Below, piece by piece: positions 39,764-49,013 of a stretch of 64,000 nucleotides of DNA. The notes beneath the pieces are model-generated. The model was not told the DNA's origin. It saw nothing but the letters and a program-made list of their open reading frames with translations, and ran no database searches. Every line of letters starts with the position of its first letter. Within the stretch, counting starts at the first letter, position 1. This DNA is from Fusobacterium ulcerans ATCC 49185. GTDB taxonomy: Bacteria > Fusobacteriota > Fusobacteriia > Fusobacteriales > Fusobacteriaceae. The DNA lies in NCBI RefSeq assembly GCF_900683735.1, contig NZ_LR215979.1, forward strand, positions 3,100,001-3,164,000. The letters are read 5' to 3'. The position numbers were made by a program, and so were the translations under genes.

Positions 39764-40657
39764 TTATTCTATAGTATTGATAAGTTTTCCTATCTCTGGA
39801 ATTTCACAAGTTACTATATCTCCCTTTTTCATAAACCCTTGAGGTTTCATTCCCATTCCTACTCCAGATGGTGTTCCAGTTATTATTATATCTCCAGGTT
39901 CAAGAGTTATTCCTGCTGATATTTCAGATATTATTTGAGGAATATCAGCTAAAAATAATTTTGTATTTGAAGATTGTCTTAATTCATTATTAACATAACT
40001 TTTTACATCTACTTCTATTGGAAATGGAAGAGCTGTTTTATGCAGTATACTTGGTCCCATAGATGAATAAGTGTCCAGACTTTTACCCCTATACCATTGA
40101 AGATGAGATTGTTGCAACACTCTAGCAGATATATCATTGAATATTGAATATCCAAAAATATATTTTTCAACATCTTCTCTGGCTATATCTGTTCCCCTTT
40201 TTCCCATAATAACTGCCAATTCTACTTCATAATCTAAATGTGTATCCAAGTCCATTCTGCTTTTTACTGCATCTTCTGCTCCTATTATTTCAGAAGCTCT
40301 TTTTGAAAAATATACAGTTTTTGCTGGTTCAGTAAAATCATCCTTAAAACTTTCCTTTGTTTCTTCTAAATGATCTTTATAATTCACTCCCACACATATA
40401 ATATCGTGAATAGGTCTTTTAATTGGTGAACATATTTTTACTCTTGAAACATCATACTGAACAAACTCAGAAATCTTTCCCCCAAAAGTTTTCTGAAGCA
40501 GTTCTATTTCTTCTTCAGTGATATTTTCTATAAGATCAATCATTGAAGAAAATTTTCTGCCATTTAATACAGAAGATATCTCAATGATTTTTGATTCATC
40601 ATTATTGAAAATACCCAAATTCTCGTTGTTTTCATTTTTAAATCTTACAAATTTCAT
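39764..40657 (-). CDS. Fumarylacetoacetate hydrolase (FAH) family protein
   Basis: A 297-residue metal-dependent hydrolase/decarboxylase. The C-terminal FAH core has ICVGVNYKDHLEE, LDYEVELAVIMGKRGTDI (metal acid residues), GYSIFNDISARVLQ and GDIIITGTPSGVGMGMKP. Related enzymes split 2,4-diketo-3-deoxy acids (as in L-fucose and L-rhamnose oxidation) or acylpyruvates. Between the dehydratase and the aldolase it could act on a 2,4-diketo acid, though no dehydrogenase is encoded here to make one. Confidence 0.9.
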   Translation of the reverse strand: MKFVRFKNENNENLGIFNNDESKIIEISSVLNGRKFSSMIDLIENITEEEIELLQKTFGGKISEFVQYDVSRVKICSPIKRPIHDIICVGVNYKDHLEETKESFKDDFTEPAKTVYFSKRASEIIGAEDAVKSRMDLDTHLDYEVELAVIMGKRGTDIAREDVEKYIFGYSIFNDISARVLQQSHLQWYRGKSLDTYSSMGPSILHKTALPFPIEVDVKSYVNNELRQSSNTKLFLADIPQIISEISAGITLEPGDIIITGTPSGVGMGMKPQGFMKKGDIVTCEIPEIGKLINTIE

Positions 40658-40693
40658 TTTCCACCTTCTGAATTTTAGGCTTATATAAAGTCA

Positions 40694-40724
40694 GTAAGCA
40701 GAGAAATATTTTTTCTCCGCTCAC
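40694..40724 (-). promoter_or_regulatory. Intercistronic hairpin between uxaA-C and FAH genes
   Basis: GTAAGC-A-GAGAAA (40694-40706) pairs with TTTCTC-C-GCTCAC (40712-40724), with wobbles. No U run follows on the minus strand, so it looks like an mRNA stability or processing element. Confidence 0.6.
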
Positions 40725-40748
40725 TGTAACAATCTTTATATCTATATT

Positions 40749-41909
40749 CTATACATAATTACATAATCTTGCAATAGCCATTTCTGTATATCCTAAAGTT
40801 TCTGCTTTAGTTTGTTTTCCATTAGCTACTTCTACTAATTCTTGTAAGAATTCTTCTCCAAGTTCTTTTAATGTTTGTGGTCCATATATAACTGGGCTTG
40901 CATCTATATCAATATTATCTGACATATTTGCAAATGTTATTTTATTTCCAGTGATTTTAATTACTGGAGAAATAGGGTTTCCTGTAGGAGTTCCTCTACC
41001 TGTAGAGAATACTATAACTTGAGCTCCTCCAGCTACCATTCCTGCTACTGATGAAGGGTCATTTCCTGGAGTATCCATTACTACAAGACCTTTTTCCTCT
41101 ACCTGTTTTCCATAGTCATATACAGCTGTAACTTCTGTATGTCCTCCTTTATGGATACATCCAAGAGATTTTTCTTCAAGAGTAGTGATTCCTCCTGCTA
41201 TATTTCCTGGTGATGGATTTCCATCCCTTACTTCTTCTCCAACTAATTGAAGAGCTTTTTCATATCTATGTACAATTTCATATATTCTTTCTTTTATCTC
41301 TGGAGTTTTAGCACGAGCTGCAAGAATATGTTCTGCTCCTATAAATTCTGTAGTTTCAGAAAGAATAGAAGTAGCTCCAAGTGCTACTAAACGGTCACTT
41401 AGTTCTCCTATAAGTACATTTGATGCAAGACCACTTGTAGGATCTGATCCTCCACATTCAGTTCCAACTATCAATTCAGATATTGGAAATTCTTCTCTTT
41501 GAAGTCTTGAAGCTTCCTGTGCCATTTTTCTTCCAGCACGAACAGCTCTTTCTATTGTTGTTATAGTTCCACCATTTTCCTGAATGATGAATGTTTCCAT
41601 TGGTTTATTTGTTCTTTCTCTTATTGCATCTACAACTAAATCCATTTGGCAGTTTTCACATCCAAGAGAAACAACTATTATTCCATATACATTTGGGTTA
41701 GCTGCCATTCCAGCCATAACATCCATTGTAAGCTGTTGGTCTCCTGCTACTTGTGAACATCCATTTTGGTTGTTGAATGTAACTGCCCCTTCTATTTGAG
41801 AAGCTATTATTCTTGTAGTATCTGATGCACAAACACTTGCTGGTAAAATAAATATCTTGTTTCTTACTCCAACTCTTCCATCTGGTCTTCTATATCCTAA
41901 AAAATTCAT
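40749..41909 (-). CDS. UxaA family dehydratase, C-terminal (catalytic) subunit
   Basis: A 386-residue protein equal to the large domain of altronate/galactarate dehydratases: GYRRPDGRVGVRNKIFILPASVCASDTTRIIA, NNQNGCSQVAGDQQLT, GCENCQMD, VGTECGGSDPTSGLASN and FSTGRGTPTGNPISPVIKITGN. The enzyme uses Fe or an Fe-S site to remove water from a sugar acid, giving a 2-keto-3-deoxy acid. The SAF subunit is encoded separately just upstream. Ribosome site GGGAGG. Confidence 0.93.
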   Translation of the reverse strand: MNFLGYRRPDGRVGVRNKIFILPASVCASDTTRIIASQIEGAVTFNNQNGCSQVAGDQQLTMDVMAGMAANPNVYGIIVVSLGCENCQMDLVVDAIRERTNKPMETFIIQENGGTITTIERAVRAGRKMAQEASRLQREEFPISELIVGTECGGSDPTSGLASNVLIGELSDRLVALGATSILSETTEFIGAEHILAARAKTPEIKERIYEIVHRYEKALQLVGEEVRDGNPSPGNIAGGITTLEEKSLGCIHKGGHTEVTAVYDYGKQVEEKGLVVMDTPGNDPSSVAGMVAGGAQVIVFSTGRGTPTGNPISPVIKITGNKITFANMSDNIDIDASPVIYGPQTLKELGEEFLQELVEVANGKQTKAETLGYTEMAIARLCNYV

Positions 41910-41928
41910 ATTACATTTCCTCCCTATT

Positions 41929-42207
41929 CTATAAGTTCTCTCTGTGACTTTCTACATTATGAGTATGTACATGTGCACCAGCTTTTATATCTTCAGATGC
42001 AATTCCTATATGCTCTCCATATTTCACTACTGGCTCTCCTTTAGCTATATCTCTAGTTGCAAATTTATGATATATCTGAATATCTCCAAGAGCTGTAAGT
42101 GTTAAAACTTTATCTCCTGCTTTATAGCTTATTTCTGTTCCTTTAGCAATTTGTTCAATAGCTACTCCCACACTGTCTTTCACATCAATTATTAAAGCAT
42201 TGATCAT
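41929..42207 (-). CDS. UxaA family dehydratase, N-terminal SAF-domain subunit
   Basis: A 92-residue SAF domain with the family ending GEHIGIASEDIKAGAHVHTHNVESHRENL. In UxaA and GarD this is the N-terminal domain of one chain; here it is a separate small subunit, an arrangement known for other split UxaA-type hydro-lyases. Translated directly before the catalytic subunit (19-base gap). Confidence 0.92.
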   Translation of the reverse strand: MINALIIDVKDSVGVAIEQIAKGTEISYKAGDKVLTLTALGDIQIYHKFATRDIAKGEPVVKYGEHIGIASEDIKAGAHVHTHNVESHRENL

Positions 42208-42252
42208 AACATTCCTCCTTAAAGATTTTAGTATTCTATATTTTAAAAGTTT

Positions 42253-43230
42253 TTATTTTGCTGTTTCTAATTTTGCAGCTTCTAAAGCTTCTGATTGCGG
42301 ACATCCATATTTCTTTGCCCACCAGTTAGTCATCAATGGAACTAAGATAGCTGTAACTACTACTGATGCTGCTACTTGAGTAGTTGCTTCTCCTACATAT
42401 GGAGCCCAAGCTGGGTCTATAAGTCCTACTGCTGCTGGTACTGCAACTGCATTTCCAGCTGTTGTTGCAACTGCCCAACCTGCATATCCAGGTCTTCTTC
42501 CTATAATTTTATCACAAAAAACTATGAAGCATCCACCTACAAATACTGTTATAAGTCCTAAAATTATTCCTGGAACTCCACCTTTTACAACATTACTTAA
42601 GTTGATTCCAGCTCCAAGAGTAAGTCCAACAAATGGAATCAAAATATTTCCAGCTGGTTCTAGGAAAGTTTGCATTTCTTTGTCTAGGTTTCCAATTATC
42701 ATTCCAACTATAATAGGAATAACTGTTGCTACAAGTGCCATAAATGGAACATTTGCAAGTCCAGAAGCACCAAGAGCTATAAGTGTAAATAATGGTCCAT
42801 CATTAAGAGCCAAAAGAGCCATAGCAGCACAGTCAGTAGTATCTCCATAAGTTTTCATAAGAGCTAGATATACACTTCCATTACTGTTAGTTACTGCACT
42901 AATGATAGCTAATGTTGTAAGTCCGCATACTCCTGCAAAACCAAACATTTTTCCAACTGCTATACCAATAGCTGCTCCAATTATAAATTTAGAAATAAGA
43001 AGAATTCCTCCACGTTTTACCACTTTAGGCATATCTCTCAACTGTAAAGTAGTTCCAAGACAGAATAATTGTATCCCCATTGCTGTTGCTGCCCCTGCAC
43101 TAGAAAATGTTGCTGTTGTAAATGATCCTATTCTCAATGCTGCTGGGAAAAAAGTATTCATAAAAGCTCCTATTAGCAAAGGAACAATCATCATACCAGC
43201 AGGTACTCTTTTTAAAAACCTCATAATCAT
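42253..43230 (-). CDS. kdgT: 2-keto-3-deoxygluconate permease
   Basis: A 325-residue membrane protein of the KdgT family, which imports 2-keto-3-deoxygluconate by proton symport. It starts MRFLKRVPAGMMIVPLLIGAFMNTFFP, and contains FCLGTTLQLRDMPKVVKRGGILLISKF, SAVTNSNGSVYLALMKTYGD and TTAGNAVAVPAAVGLIDP, all typical. About ten hydrophobic segments. It is the first gene of the sugar-acid operon, controlled by the divergent IclR regulator through TGTATATACA sites. Confidence 0.93.
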   Translation of the reverse strand: MIMRFLKRVPAGMMIVPLLIGAFMNTFFPAALRIGSFTTATFSSAGAATAMGIQLFCLGTTLQLRDMPKVVKRGGILLISKFIIGAAIGIAVGKMFGFAGVCGLTTLAIISAVTNSNGSVYLALMKTYGDTTDCAAMALLALNDGPLFTLIALGASGLANVPFMALVATVIPIIVGMIIGNLDKEMQTFLEPAGNILIPFVGLTLGAGINLSNVVKGGVPGIILGLITVFVGGCFIVFCDKIIGRRPGYAGWAVATTAGNAVAVPAAVGLIDPAWAPYVGEATTQVAASVVVTAILVPLMTNWWAKKYGCPQSEALEAAKLETAK

Positions 43231-43301
43231 AATTCTTTTCCTCCTGACATTTTATTTTCTGCTATATTTGGTGGCCCTCCAACTCAGCTTCCATACTTTT
43301 A

Positions 43302-43315
43302 TTTGTATATACAAA
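43302..43315. promoter_or_regulatory. IclR-type operator, kdgT side
   Basis: TTTGTATATACAAA is a perfect 14-base palindrome in the leader of the kdgT operon, about 30 bases after its predicted start site. Confidence 0.65.
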
Positions 43316-43347
43316 CTAAGTTTTTATATACGAATTATCATAAAATA

Positions 43348-43376
43348 ATAATAGCATTCTTTTATATATAAGTCAA
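43348..43376 (-). promoter_or_regulatory. Promoter of the kdgT operon
   Basis: Minus-strand TTGACT (43371-43376), 17 bases, TATTAT (43348-43353). Confidence 0.6.
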
Positions 43377-43490
43377 TATGTTCTATTAAAAAATTTTTAT
43401 CATTATTTTCAATCACCATTTTAAGCTGATTTTATAGAAAAAAAATTTTTTTACAGTTTAATTAATTATACTTTTTTATATGTATGCTTT

Positions 43491-43506
43491 GTCTGTATAT
43501 ACAAAC
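43491..43506. promoter_or_regulatory. IclR-type operator, regulator side
   Basis: GTCTGTATATACAAAC shares the TGTATATACA core with 43302-43315 and overlaps the -35 region of a promoter whose TATAAT is at 43521-43526. Suggests autoregulation. Confidence 0.65.
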
Positions 43507-43557
43507 TATTTAAAATCTGGTATAATCAAATTATTAATATTTAGGAGGTGCCTTTTC

Positions 43558-44346
43558 ATGGCAAAGACTGAACATAGACCTACAGCCCGTGTACTTAACA
43601 TACTTGAACTGCTAGCTGCCAATCAAGAAGGTCTGACTTTGACAGAAATCGCTGAAGCTATTGATGCACCTAAAAGCAGTATACTGCCTTTAATTCATAC
43701 TATGGCTCAACGTAAATTTATATTTTTAGATGTACATACTTATAAGTATAGTATAGGTATAGGTTCTTTTTGTGTTGGATCAGCTTATACAAGCAACATG
43801 AATGCTCTTCAATTTATAAAATCAGAGATGAAATATATTGTGAAAAAAACTAATGAAATCTGCCAAATGGGTATATTTGATAGAGGACAGGTATTATATG
43901 TGGCAAAAGTAGATTCTGATGATCCTATTCGTATTATCTCATATGTAGGAAAAAGGCTTCCTGCTTATTGTACTGCTCTAGGTAAAGCTTTGCTCTGCCA
44001 GAAAAATATCAAAGAATTAAAAGAACTCTACCCAAATGGATTAAAAAAATATACTCCTAATACCATAACTGACTTTGAGATACTTGCAGATCAGCTTAAA
44101 GAAGTAAAACAAACTATGATTGCTACTGAAAACGGAGAAGTAAATGAACAATCTGATTGTATCAGTGTCCCTCTTTTTAAAGGAGATGACATCCTTGCTG
44201 CTATCAGTGTAAGTGTTCCTTCTTTTAGAATGACAGAAGAGAAAACTGAACTTATTAAATCAATGCTTTTAGAAACTAAAACTAAAATTGAAACTTTTTT
44301 TCGAGAACATGATATAGATAGTACTCAGTTAACACTTTCTAACTAG
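43558..44346 (+). CDS. IclR family transcriptional regulator
   Basis: A 262-residue regulator with an N-terminal wHTH (RVLNILELLAANQEGLTLTEIAEAIDAPKSSILPLIHTM) and a C-terminal GAF-like effector domain (YVGKRLPAYCTALGKALLC, ISVPLFKGDDILAAISVSVP). The KdgR branch of IclR responds to 2-keto-3-deoxygluconate. It is divergent from kdgT. ATG 43558 follows AGGAGGTG; the longer frame begins inside the operator and promoter and is not credible. MBL and LUD genes follow on the same strand. Confidence 0.93.
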   Translation: MAKTEHRPTARVLNILELLAANQEGLTLTEIAEAIDAPKSSILPLIHTMAQRKFIFLDVHTYKYSIGIGSFCVGSAYTSNMNALQFIKSEMKYIVKKTNEICQMGIFDRGQVLYVAKVDSDDPIRIISYVGKRLPAYCTALGKALLCQKNIKELKELYPNGLKKYTPNTITDFEILADQLKEVKQTMIATENGEVNEQSDCISVPLFKGDDILAAISVSVPSFRMTEEKTELIKSMLLETKTKIETFFREHDIDSTQLTLSN

Positions 44347-44372
44347 GGATATCCCTATTCTAAGGAGGAATT

Positions 44373-45101
44373 ATGAATAGATTGATAGTTTTAGATATAG
44401 ATTTTATTTCTGGAAATGGTAATAATAGCTTTGTTCATCCTGTTATTTTACAAGGTGACAAAGAGAATATTCTCATAGACTGTGGGACTTCTGGTTCTCT
44501 TCCTCTTTTAGAAAAAGAAGCTCAGAAAAATAATTTTGAACTTTCAAAACTTACAAAAATAATAATAACCCATCATGACCATGATCATATGGATGCTCTC
44601 TATGAAATAAAGGAAAAATATCCTCATATACAGATTGTATCTTCTTTATTGGAAAAAGCATATATTGAAGGAGTAAAAAAATCTTTAAGATTGGAACAAG
44701 CTGAAAAAATATATCCAACTCTTTCTGACGAAGAAAAGTTAAATGCTGAATACTTCCATAATATGCTAAAATCTATAAGACATGTTCCTATTGATATTAC
44801 AATAGATGGAGATCATGAATTAGATTGGTGTGGTGGAACAAAAATAATTTCTACTCCTGGACATATGCCTGGTCATATCTCTATTTATTCTAAAAAATTT
44901 AAAACACTTATTACTGGAGATGCTATGGTGGCAGAAAATGAAAATCTTTTTTTGGCTAATCCTCAATATACTTTAGATATGAAAGAAGCAATAAAATCCA
45001 TAAGAAAATTTTTAGAATATGATGTCCAGCAGATAATATGCTATCATGGCGGTATAATAACAGGGGATATTATTTCTATTCTAAAAAATCTCTTAAAATA
45101 A
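44373..45101 (+). CDS. MBL-fold metallohydrolase
   Basis: A 242-residue metallo-beta-lactamase-fold enzyme. The dinuclear metal motif is ITHHDHDHMDAL, with later ligands in TPGHMPGHIS, ITGDAMV and ICYHGG. Possible activities include glyoxalase II- or lactonase-like hydrolysis. Its location between the IclR gene and LUD gene suggests it opens a lactone of a sugar acid, which is inference. AAGGAGG ribosome site. Confidence 0.88.
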   Translation: MNRLIVLDIDFISGNGNNSFVHPVILQGDKENILIDCGTSGSLPLLEKEAQKNNFELSKLTKIIITHHDHDHMDALYEIKEKYPHIQIVSSLLEKAYIEGVKKSLRLEQAEKIYPTLSDEEKLNAEYFHNMLKSIRHVPIDITIDGDHELDWCGGTKIISTPGHMPGHISIYSKKFKTLITGDAMVAENENLFLANPQYTLDMKEAIKSIRKFLEYDVQQIICYHGGIITGDIISILKNLLK

Positions 45102-45112
45102 CAGGGGGTATC

Positions 45113-45739
45113 ATGAATATTTCTCAAAATATACTTAATAATATACTTTCAAATTTTGAAAAAAGAAATATGAAGGGATACTTTGTTGAAAATATACCTC
45201 AACTGGTAAAGTTAATAAAAGAACTGGTTCCTGAAAACTCAATTGTTGGCTGTGGTGATTCAATAACTCTTGAAGAAGCTGGAATATACAGTATCTTTAG
45301 AAATGGGAATTTTTTCTTTTTGGATAAGTATAAAAAAGATTTAACAAAAGAGGAGAAAAGGGAAATCTATATTAAAAATTTTTCTGCTGATACTTTTATT
45401 AGTGGCACTAATGCAATAACAGAAGATGGTAAAATATTTAATATAGATGGAAATGGAAGCAGAATAGCTCCTATTATATATGGACCTAAACAGGTAATAA
45501 TTGTAGTTGGAATAAATAAAATAGTTCCTGACCTAGGTCATGCTGTCCTCAGAGCCAGACAGACTGCTGCACCTCTTGATGCTGTACGTCTTGGAAAAAC
45601 TACCCCTTGTGCAAAACTTGGATATTGTATAGACTGCCATCATCCTGAAAGAATATGTAATTCCTTTGTTAATATTGAAGGGCAGTTTATAAAAGATAGA
45701 ATAAAAATTATTATTGTTGATATGAATATGGGATTTTAA
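45113..45739 (+). CDS. LUD (lactate utilization) domain protein
   Basis: A 208-residue DUF162/LUD protein: NILNNILSNFEKRNMKGYFVENIPQLVKLIKELVPENSIVGCGDSITLEEAGI, GTNAITEDGKIFNIDGNGSR, GINKIVPDLGHAVLRARQTAAP. LUD proteins include LutC of the L-lactate oxidation complex; here it occurs without lutA/lutB. It has a C-terminal CAKLGYCIDCHHPERICN cysteine cluster. Start chosen at 45113 after AGGGGGT. Role unproven. Confidence 0.87.
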   Translation: MNISQNILNNILSNFEKRNMKGYFVENIPQLVKLIKELVPENSIVGCGDSITLEEAGIYSIFRNGNFFFLDKYKKDLTKEEKREIYIKNFSADTFISGTNAITEDGKIFNIDGNGSRIAPIIYGPKQVIIVVGINKIVPDLGHAVLRARQTAAPLDAVRLGKTTPCAKLGYCIDCHHPERICNSFVNIEGQFIKDRIKIIIVDMNMGF

Positions 45740-45875
45740 AAAGAAGCTGACTGAAAAAATGTAGTTCCTTTATTCGACAATATATGTAACTGGGGAGAAA
45801 AATTTTTATAAAAAAATCAAATTATTTCATATGAAGGAAAAAAGGACTAATTTTTATTATTAATCATATACATAT

Positions 45876-45906
45876 AAAAAACCAGCAGATTATGCTGATT
45901 TTTTAT
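45876..45906 (-). terminator. Weak terminator of the diguanylate cyclase gene
   Basis: CAGCA/TGCTG hairpin with a 5-base loop and a minus-strand U run. Confidence 0.5.
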
Positions 45907-45910
45907 ATGA

Positions 45911-47248
45911 TTATTTCATTTGTCCACTCTCTTTATAATAATTTTTCTTCTCAGCATACATAAGTTTATCTGCATAAGCTATCTGTTCGTCTACCATTAT
46001 TTTTCCTGTATTCCAGTTACTTCCTATGGATACTTTTAATTCTCTATCTGATTCTATTCTTTTCCTAAGACTTTCTACATTTAATTCAAATTTTTCTTTT
46101 TCTATATTTCTGCAGAATACTACAAATTCATCTCCACCTATACGAAAAACATCTTTCTTAAATATACTTATCAATATTTCAGCTATATGTTTCAGCAACT
46201 TATCTCCACAAGCATGTCCATGAGTATCATTAATTGTTTTAAGTCCATTTAGATCCAAATAGATCACCCCTAAAGTTTCAGGAGGATTTTTGTCTATTTC
46301 TTCAAGAGTACTTATATATTTATTTCTATTGGCTAATCCTGTAAGTATATCTGTAAAACTCATCTCTTCCAGTTTAGTTAAAAGTTGACGTTTATTAATA
46401 TCATCCATAACAAAAAAAGTTACTGATTTTAATAAAGTTAGATCATTTATATTAGATGATGGATTATCTACACCTAAAAAACCAACTATCTCATTATTTT
46501 CTATTAATGGAGCAACTACCAGACTTTCTATTCCTTGAGCTGTAAGTATTTCATATTCGAGACTTCCTTTTTTTACATTTTTTCCAACAGAAGTAATATA
46601 AAATTCTCCCTTTTTCTTAAATTCATCCAGCCAATGTATTACTGCTTTCAAAGGTATCTTCTGAAGATTTTCTATTTCATTACTTACACCTTCTCCACAC
46701 CATTCATAAGTATTAGAAATTATTTGCTTAGCATAGTCTATCTCAAATATATATGCACGCTCCCCTTGATAAAAATCAGCAATTATATTTAATAGTTTAT
46801 TTATTGCTACTGCTATATCATTATACTCAGCTAGTGTCTGTATACACTTTACTAAAGTTTGTTCATTGGAAAGTTCAAATTCCAATTTTTTTCTTTTCTT
46901 TTCATGTTTAGTAATATTAGTTGCTATCTCTAAACGAAGCTCTTTTTCATCCAGTACAATCATTTTATCCTGTATGATAAAATATTTATCAAGATTATTA
47001 TTATAGTGTGTCCATGTATGAAAACTATCTTTTTTTAATAAATTATTTGTGCAAAATTCACAAGGAGCATTCTTTGATTGAAGAAATTCATAGCATTTTT
47101 TCCCTATTACTTCTGCCAAATTATTAACTCCTAATGTACTCAATCCATATCTGTTCATATACACAAGTTCATAAGTAATTGGATCAGATATATAAATAAC
47201 ATTTTCACTTTCATTTAAAATAATAGCTCTTAATTCATCATAATTCAT
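45911..47248 (-). CDS. PAS-GAF-GGDEF diguanylate cyclase
   Basis: A 445-residue signalling enzyme. A PAS domain at about 5-110 contains a CEFC cysteine pair, a GAF domain spans about 125-275 and the GGDEF domain about 285-445 with RIGGDEFVVF near residue 371. The intact GGDEF supports c-di-GMP synthesis from GTP. The position of the inhibitory RxxD site is FKKD, so product inhibition is probably absent. No EAL domain, no membrane segment. It is unlinked to an obvious target in this window. The start has a weak ribosome site. Confidence 0.9.
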   Translation of the reverse strand: MNYDELRAIILNESENVIYISDPITYELVYMNRYGLSTLGVNNLAEVIGKKCYEFLQSKNAPCEFCTNNLLKKDSFHTWTHYNNNLDKYFIIQDKMIVLDEKELRLEIATNITKHEKKRKKLEFELSNEQTLVKCIQTLAEYNDIAVAINKLLNIIADFYQGERAYIFEIDYAKQIISNTYEWCGEGVSNEIENLQKIPLKAVIHWLDEFKKKGEFYITSVGKNVKKGSLEYEILTAQGIESLVVAPLIENNEIVGFLGVDNPSSNINDLTLLKSVTFFVMDDINKRQLLTKLEEMSFTDILTGLANRNKYISTLEEIDKNPPETLGVIYLDLNGLKTINDTHGHACGDKLLKHIAEILISIFKKDVFRIGGDEFVVFCRNIEKEKFELNVESLRKRIESDRELKVSIGSNWNTGKIMVDEQIAYADKLMYAEKKNYYKESGQMK

Positions 47249-47725
47249 AGTAACATGTATATGATCCCTAAGACCATATTACTCCTTTCTTCTTTAAGAA
47301 TAAAATTAATACTGATTAAGTAAGTGTATAATCATAAAATAAATAAAATGGTCTTAAATCATTCAATGACATTTCTAGCTTTATGTATTTTAATTTTCTT
47401 TATTATAACATTATTTCTTCATATTTTCTATACAAAAACTCTTGTTTTATTTTCAATTACTTTCTTTAAAATGTATATTTCATTTATACAACATTGTATA
47501 CAATCCCATACTGAGGTCTTTTAAATTAATTTAGTTAATATTTCTTTTATTTTATTATTTTCATAATAAAATTATAGATTCCCATTTCATTGAATATATC
47601 TATCTATTTTTGATTTTTATCCTACTATAATAAAATACACTTCTGATATTTTTTCTTTCAATAGAAGTGTTGTCTAAATTTATTTGAAAAAATTATATTA
47701 TTGTATATATACATATATAGAAAAA
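47249..47725. other. Long AT-rich intergenic stretch
   Basis: No convincing gene. It holds an inverted repeat TAAGACCAT (47269-47277) / ATGGTCTTA (47348-47356), a 12-base palindrome ATTGTATACAAT (47493-47504), and CACTTCT / AGAAGTG arms near 47640-47670. The upstream end must contain the cyclase promoter. Confidence 0.5.
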
Positions 47726-47750
47726 CCTCTGATTGCTCAGAGGCTTTCTA
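47721..47750 (-). terminator. Terminator of the serine dehydratase operon
   Basis: CCTCTGA (47726-47732) pairs with TCAGAGG (47737-47743); minus-strand product ends UUUUUC. Confidence 0.85.
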
Positions 47751-47781
47751 AAATATATATTAAATTTAAAGGGTTGATATA

Positions 47782-48993
47782 TTAATCTTTTAAAAATTTA
47801 TCATAATACTTTGCTAGACCACCAGTAGAAGTTTCTTTATATGAAGAACACATATCACTTCCTGTTTCTTTCATTGTTATAACTACCTGATCAAAACTTA
47901 TTGTATGCTCCCCATTTGTTGAAAGTGCATAGTCTGCTGTATTCAATGCTCTTACTGCTACTATTGCATTTCTTTCTATACAAGGTATCTGTACATATCC
48001 TCCAACAGGGTCACAAGTCATTCCTAAATGATGTTCCATCCCCATTTCTGCAGCATATTCTATTTGATCAATAGTGCCACCTAGTATATATACTGCCATA
48101 CCTGCTGCCATAGAACAAGCTGAACCTATTTCTGCCTGGCATCCTGCCTCAGCACCAGATATTGTTGCATTTTCTTTAATAAGATTTCCTATAAGTCCTG
48201 CTACTGCAAGAGCTCTAAGTGATGTCGTTTCATCTAATTCATATTCTTCTATCAACGCTCTCAAAAGTCCAGGAATAACTCCTGCTGCACCACATGTTGG
48301 AGCTGTAACAATAGTTCCTGCACTGCTGTTTTCTTCTGATACTGCTAATGCATAAGCAAATATTTTTTTAGTTATTACTAGATAGTTTTTCTTTTTATCT
48401 ATTTTGTCATATATCTCTTTAGCTTTTCTTGGGTATCTCAATTTTCCTGGAAGAACACCATCTTTTTTTATTCCTCTGCTTATGGCATCATTCATAGTAT
48501 CAAGGATATCTTTTAAATGATTCCATATTTCCTTTCCTTCGCAGTGCTCTACATATTCCCAAAGCTCTTTATTATTTTCTTTACACCATTTTATAATATC
48601 ATTCATTTTAGAAAGAGTATAAGTTCTTCCTGATCCATTTCTTTTATCAGAAAGTTCCTTTATAGTTCCTCCACCTACTGAGAATACCAGCCAGTCTTTT
48701 ATTATATTTCCATTTTCATCAAGAGCTTCAAATTTCATTCCATTAGTATGATACTCATGAATAAATTCAGGCATCCATATTATTTCTGTTTTTTTAGGTT
48801 TAAGAGTCTCCTCTATTATCCAGTCTGTAAGATGTCCTTTTCCAGTAGCTGCAAGACTTCCATAAAGTTCTACTCTATATGAATATGCATTTTCTGTTTC
48901 TGTTTTAAATCTTTTAGCTGCCCTCTCAGGTCCCATTGTATGAGAACTTGATGGTCCACAGCCTATTTTAAACAATTCTTTTAAACTATCCAA
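47782..48993 (-). CDS. sdaA: L-serine ammonia-lyase, iron-sulfur-dependent, single chain
   Basis: A 403-residue Fe-S serine dehydratase converting L-serine to pyruvate and ammonia. The beta domain begins at the N-terminus (FKIGCGPSSSHTMGPERAAK), and the alpha domain follows with TAPTCGAAGVIPG, SGAEAGCQAEIGSACSMAAG, MTCDPVGGYVQIPCIERN, including the cluster cysteines. The start codon is TTG, supported by GGAGGGA 7 bases before it. It forms an operon with the upstream PTS_EIIC_2-like protein and produces 2-aminoacrylate, a RidA substrate. Confidence 0.94.
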   Translation of the reverse strand: MDSLKELFKIGCGPSSSHTMGPERAAKRFKTETENAYSYRVELYGSLAATGKGHLTDWIIEETLKPKKTEIIWMPEFIHEYHTNGMKFEALDENGNIIKDWLVFSVGGGTIKELSDKRNGSGRTYTLSKMNDIIKWCKENNKELWEYVEHCEGKEIWNHLKDILDTMNDAISRGIKKDGVLPGKLRYPRKAKEIYDKIDKKKNYLVITKKIFAYALAVSEENSSAGTIVTAPTCGAAGVIPGLLRALIEEYELDETTSLRALAVAGLIGNLIKENATISGAEAGCQAEIGSACSMAAGMAVYILGGTIDQIEYAAEMGMEHHLGMTCDPVGGYVQIPCIERNAIVAVRALNTADYALSTNGEHTISFDQVVITMKETGSDMCSSYKETSTGGLAKYYDKFLKD

Positions 48994-49013
48994 AACTGCT
49001 TCCCTCCAATTAC

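Noticed and set aside
47324-47524. 66-residue plus-strand frame rich in hydrophobic residues
   Set aside because: GTG start, no ribosome site, and composition expected from random AT-rich DNA; hydrophobicity follows from T-rich codons.
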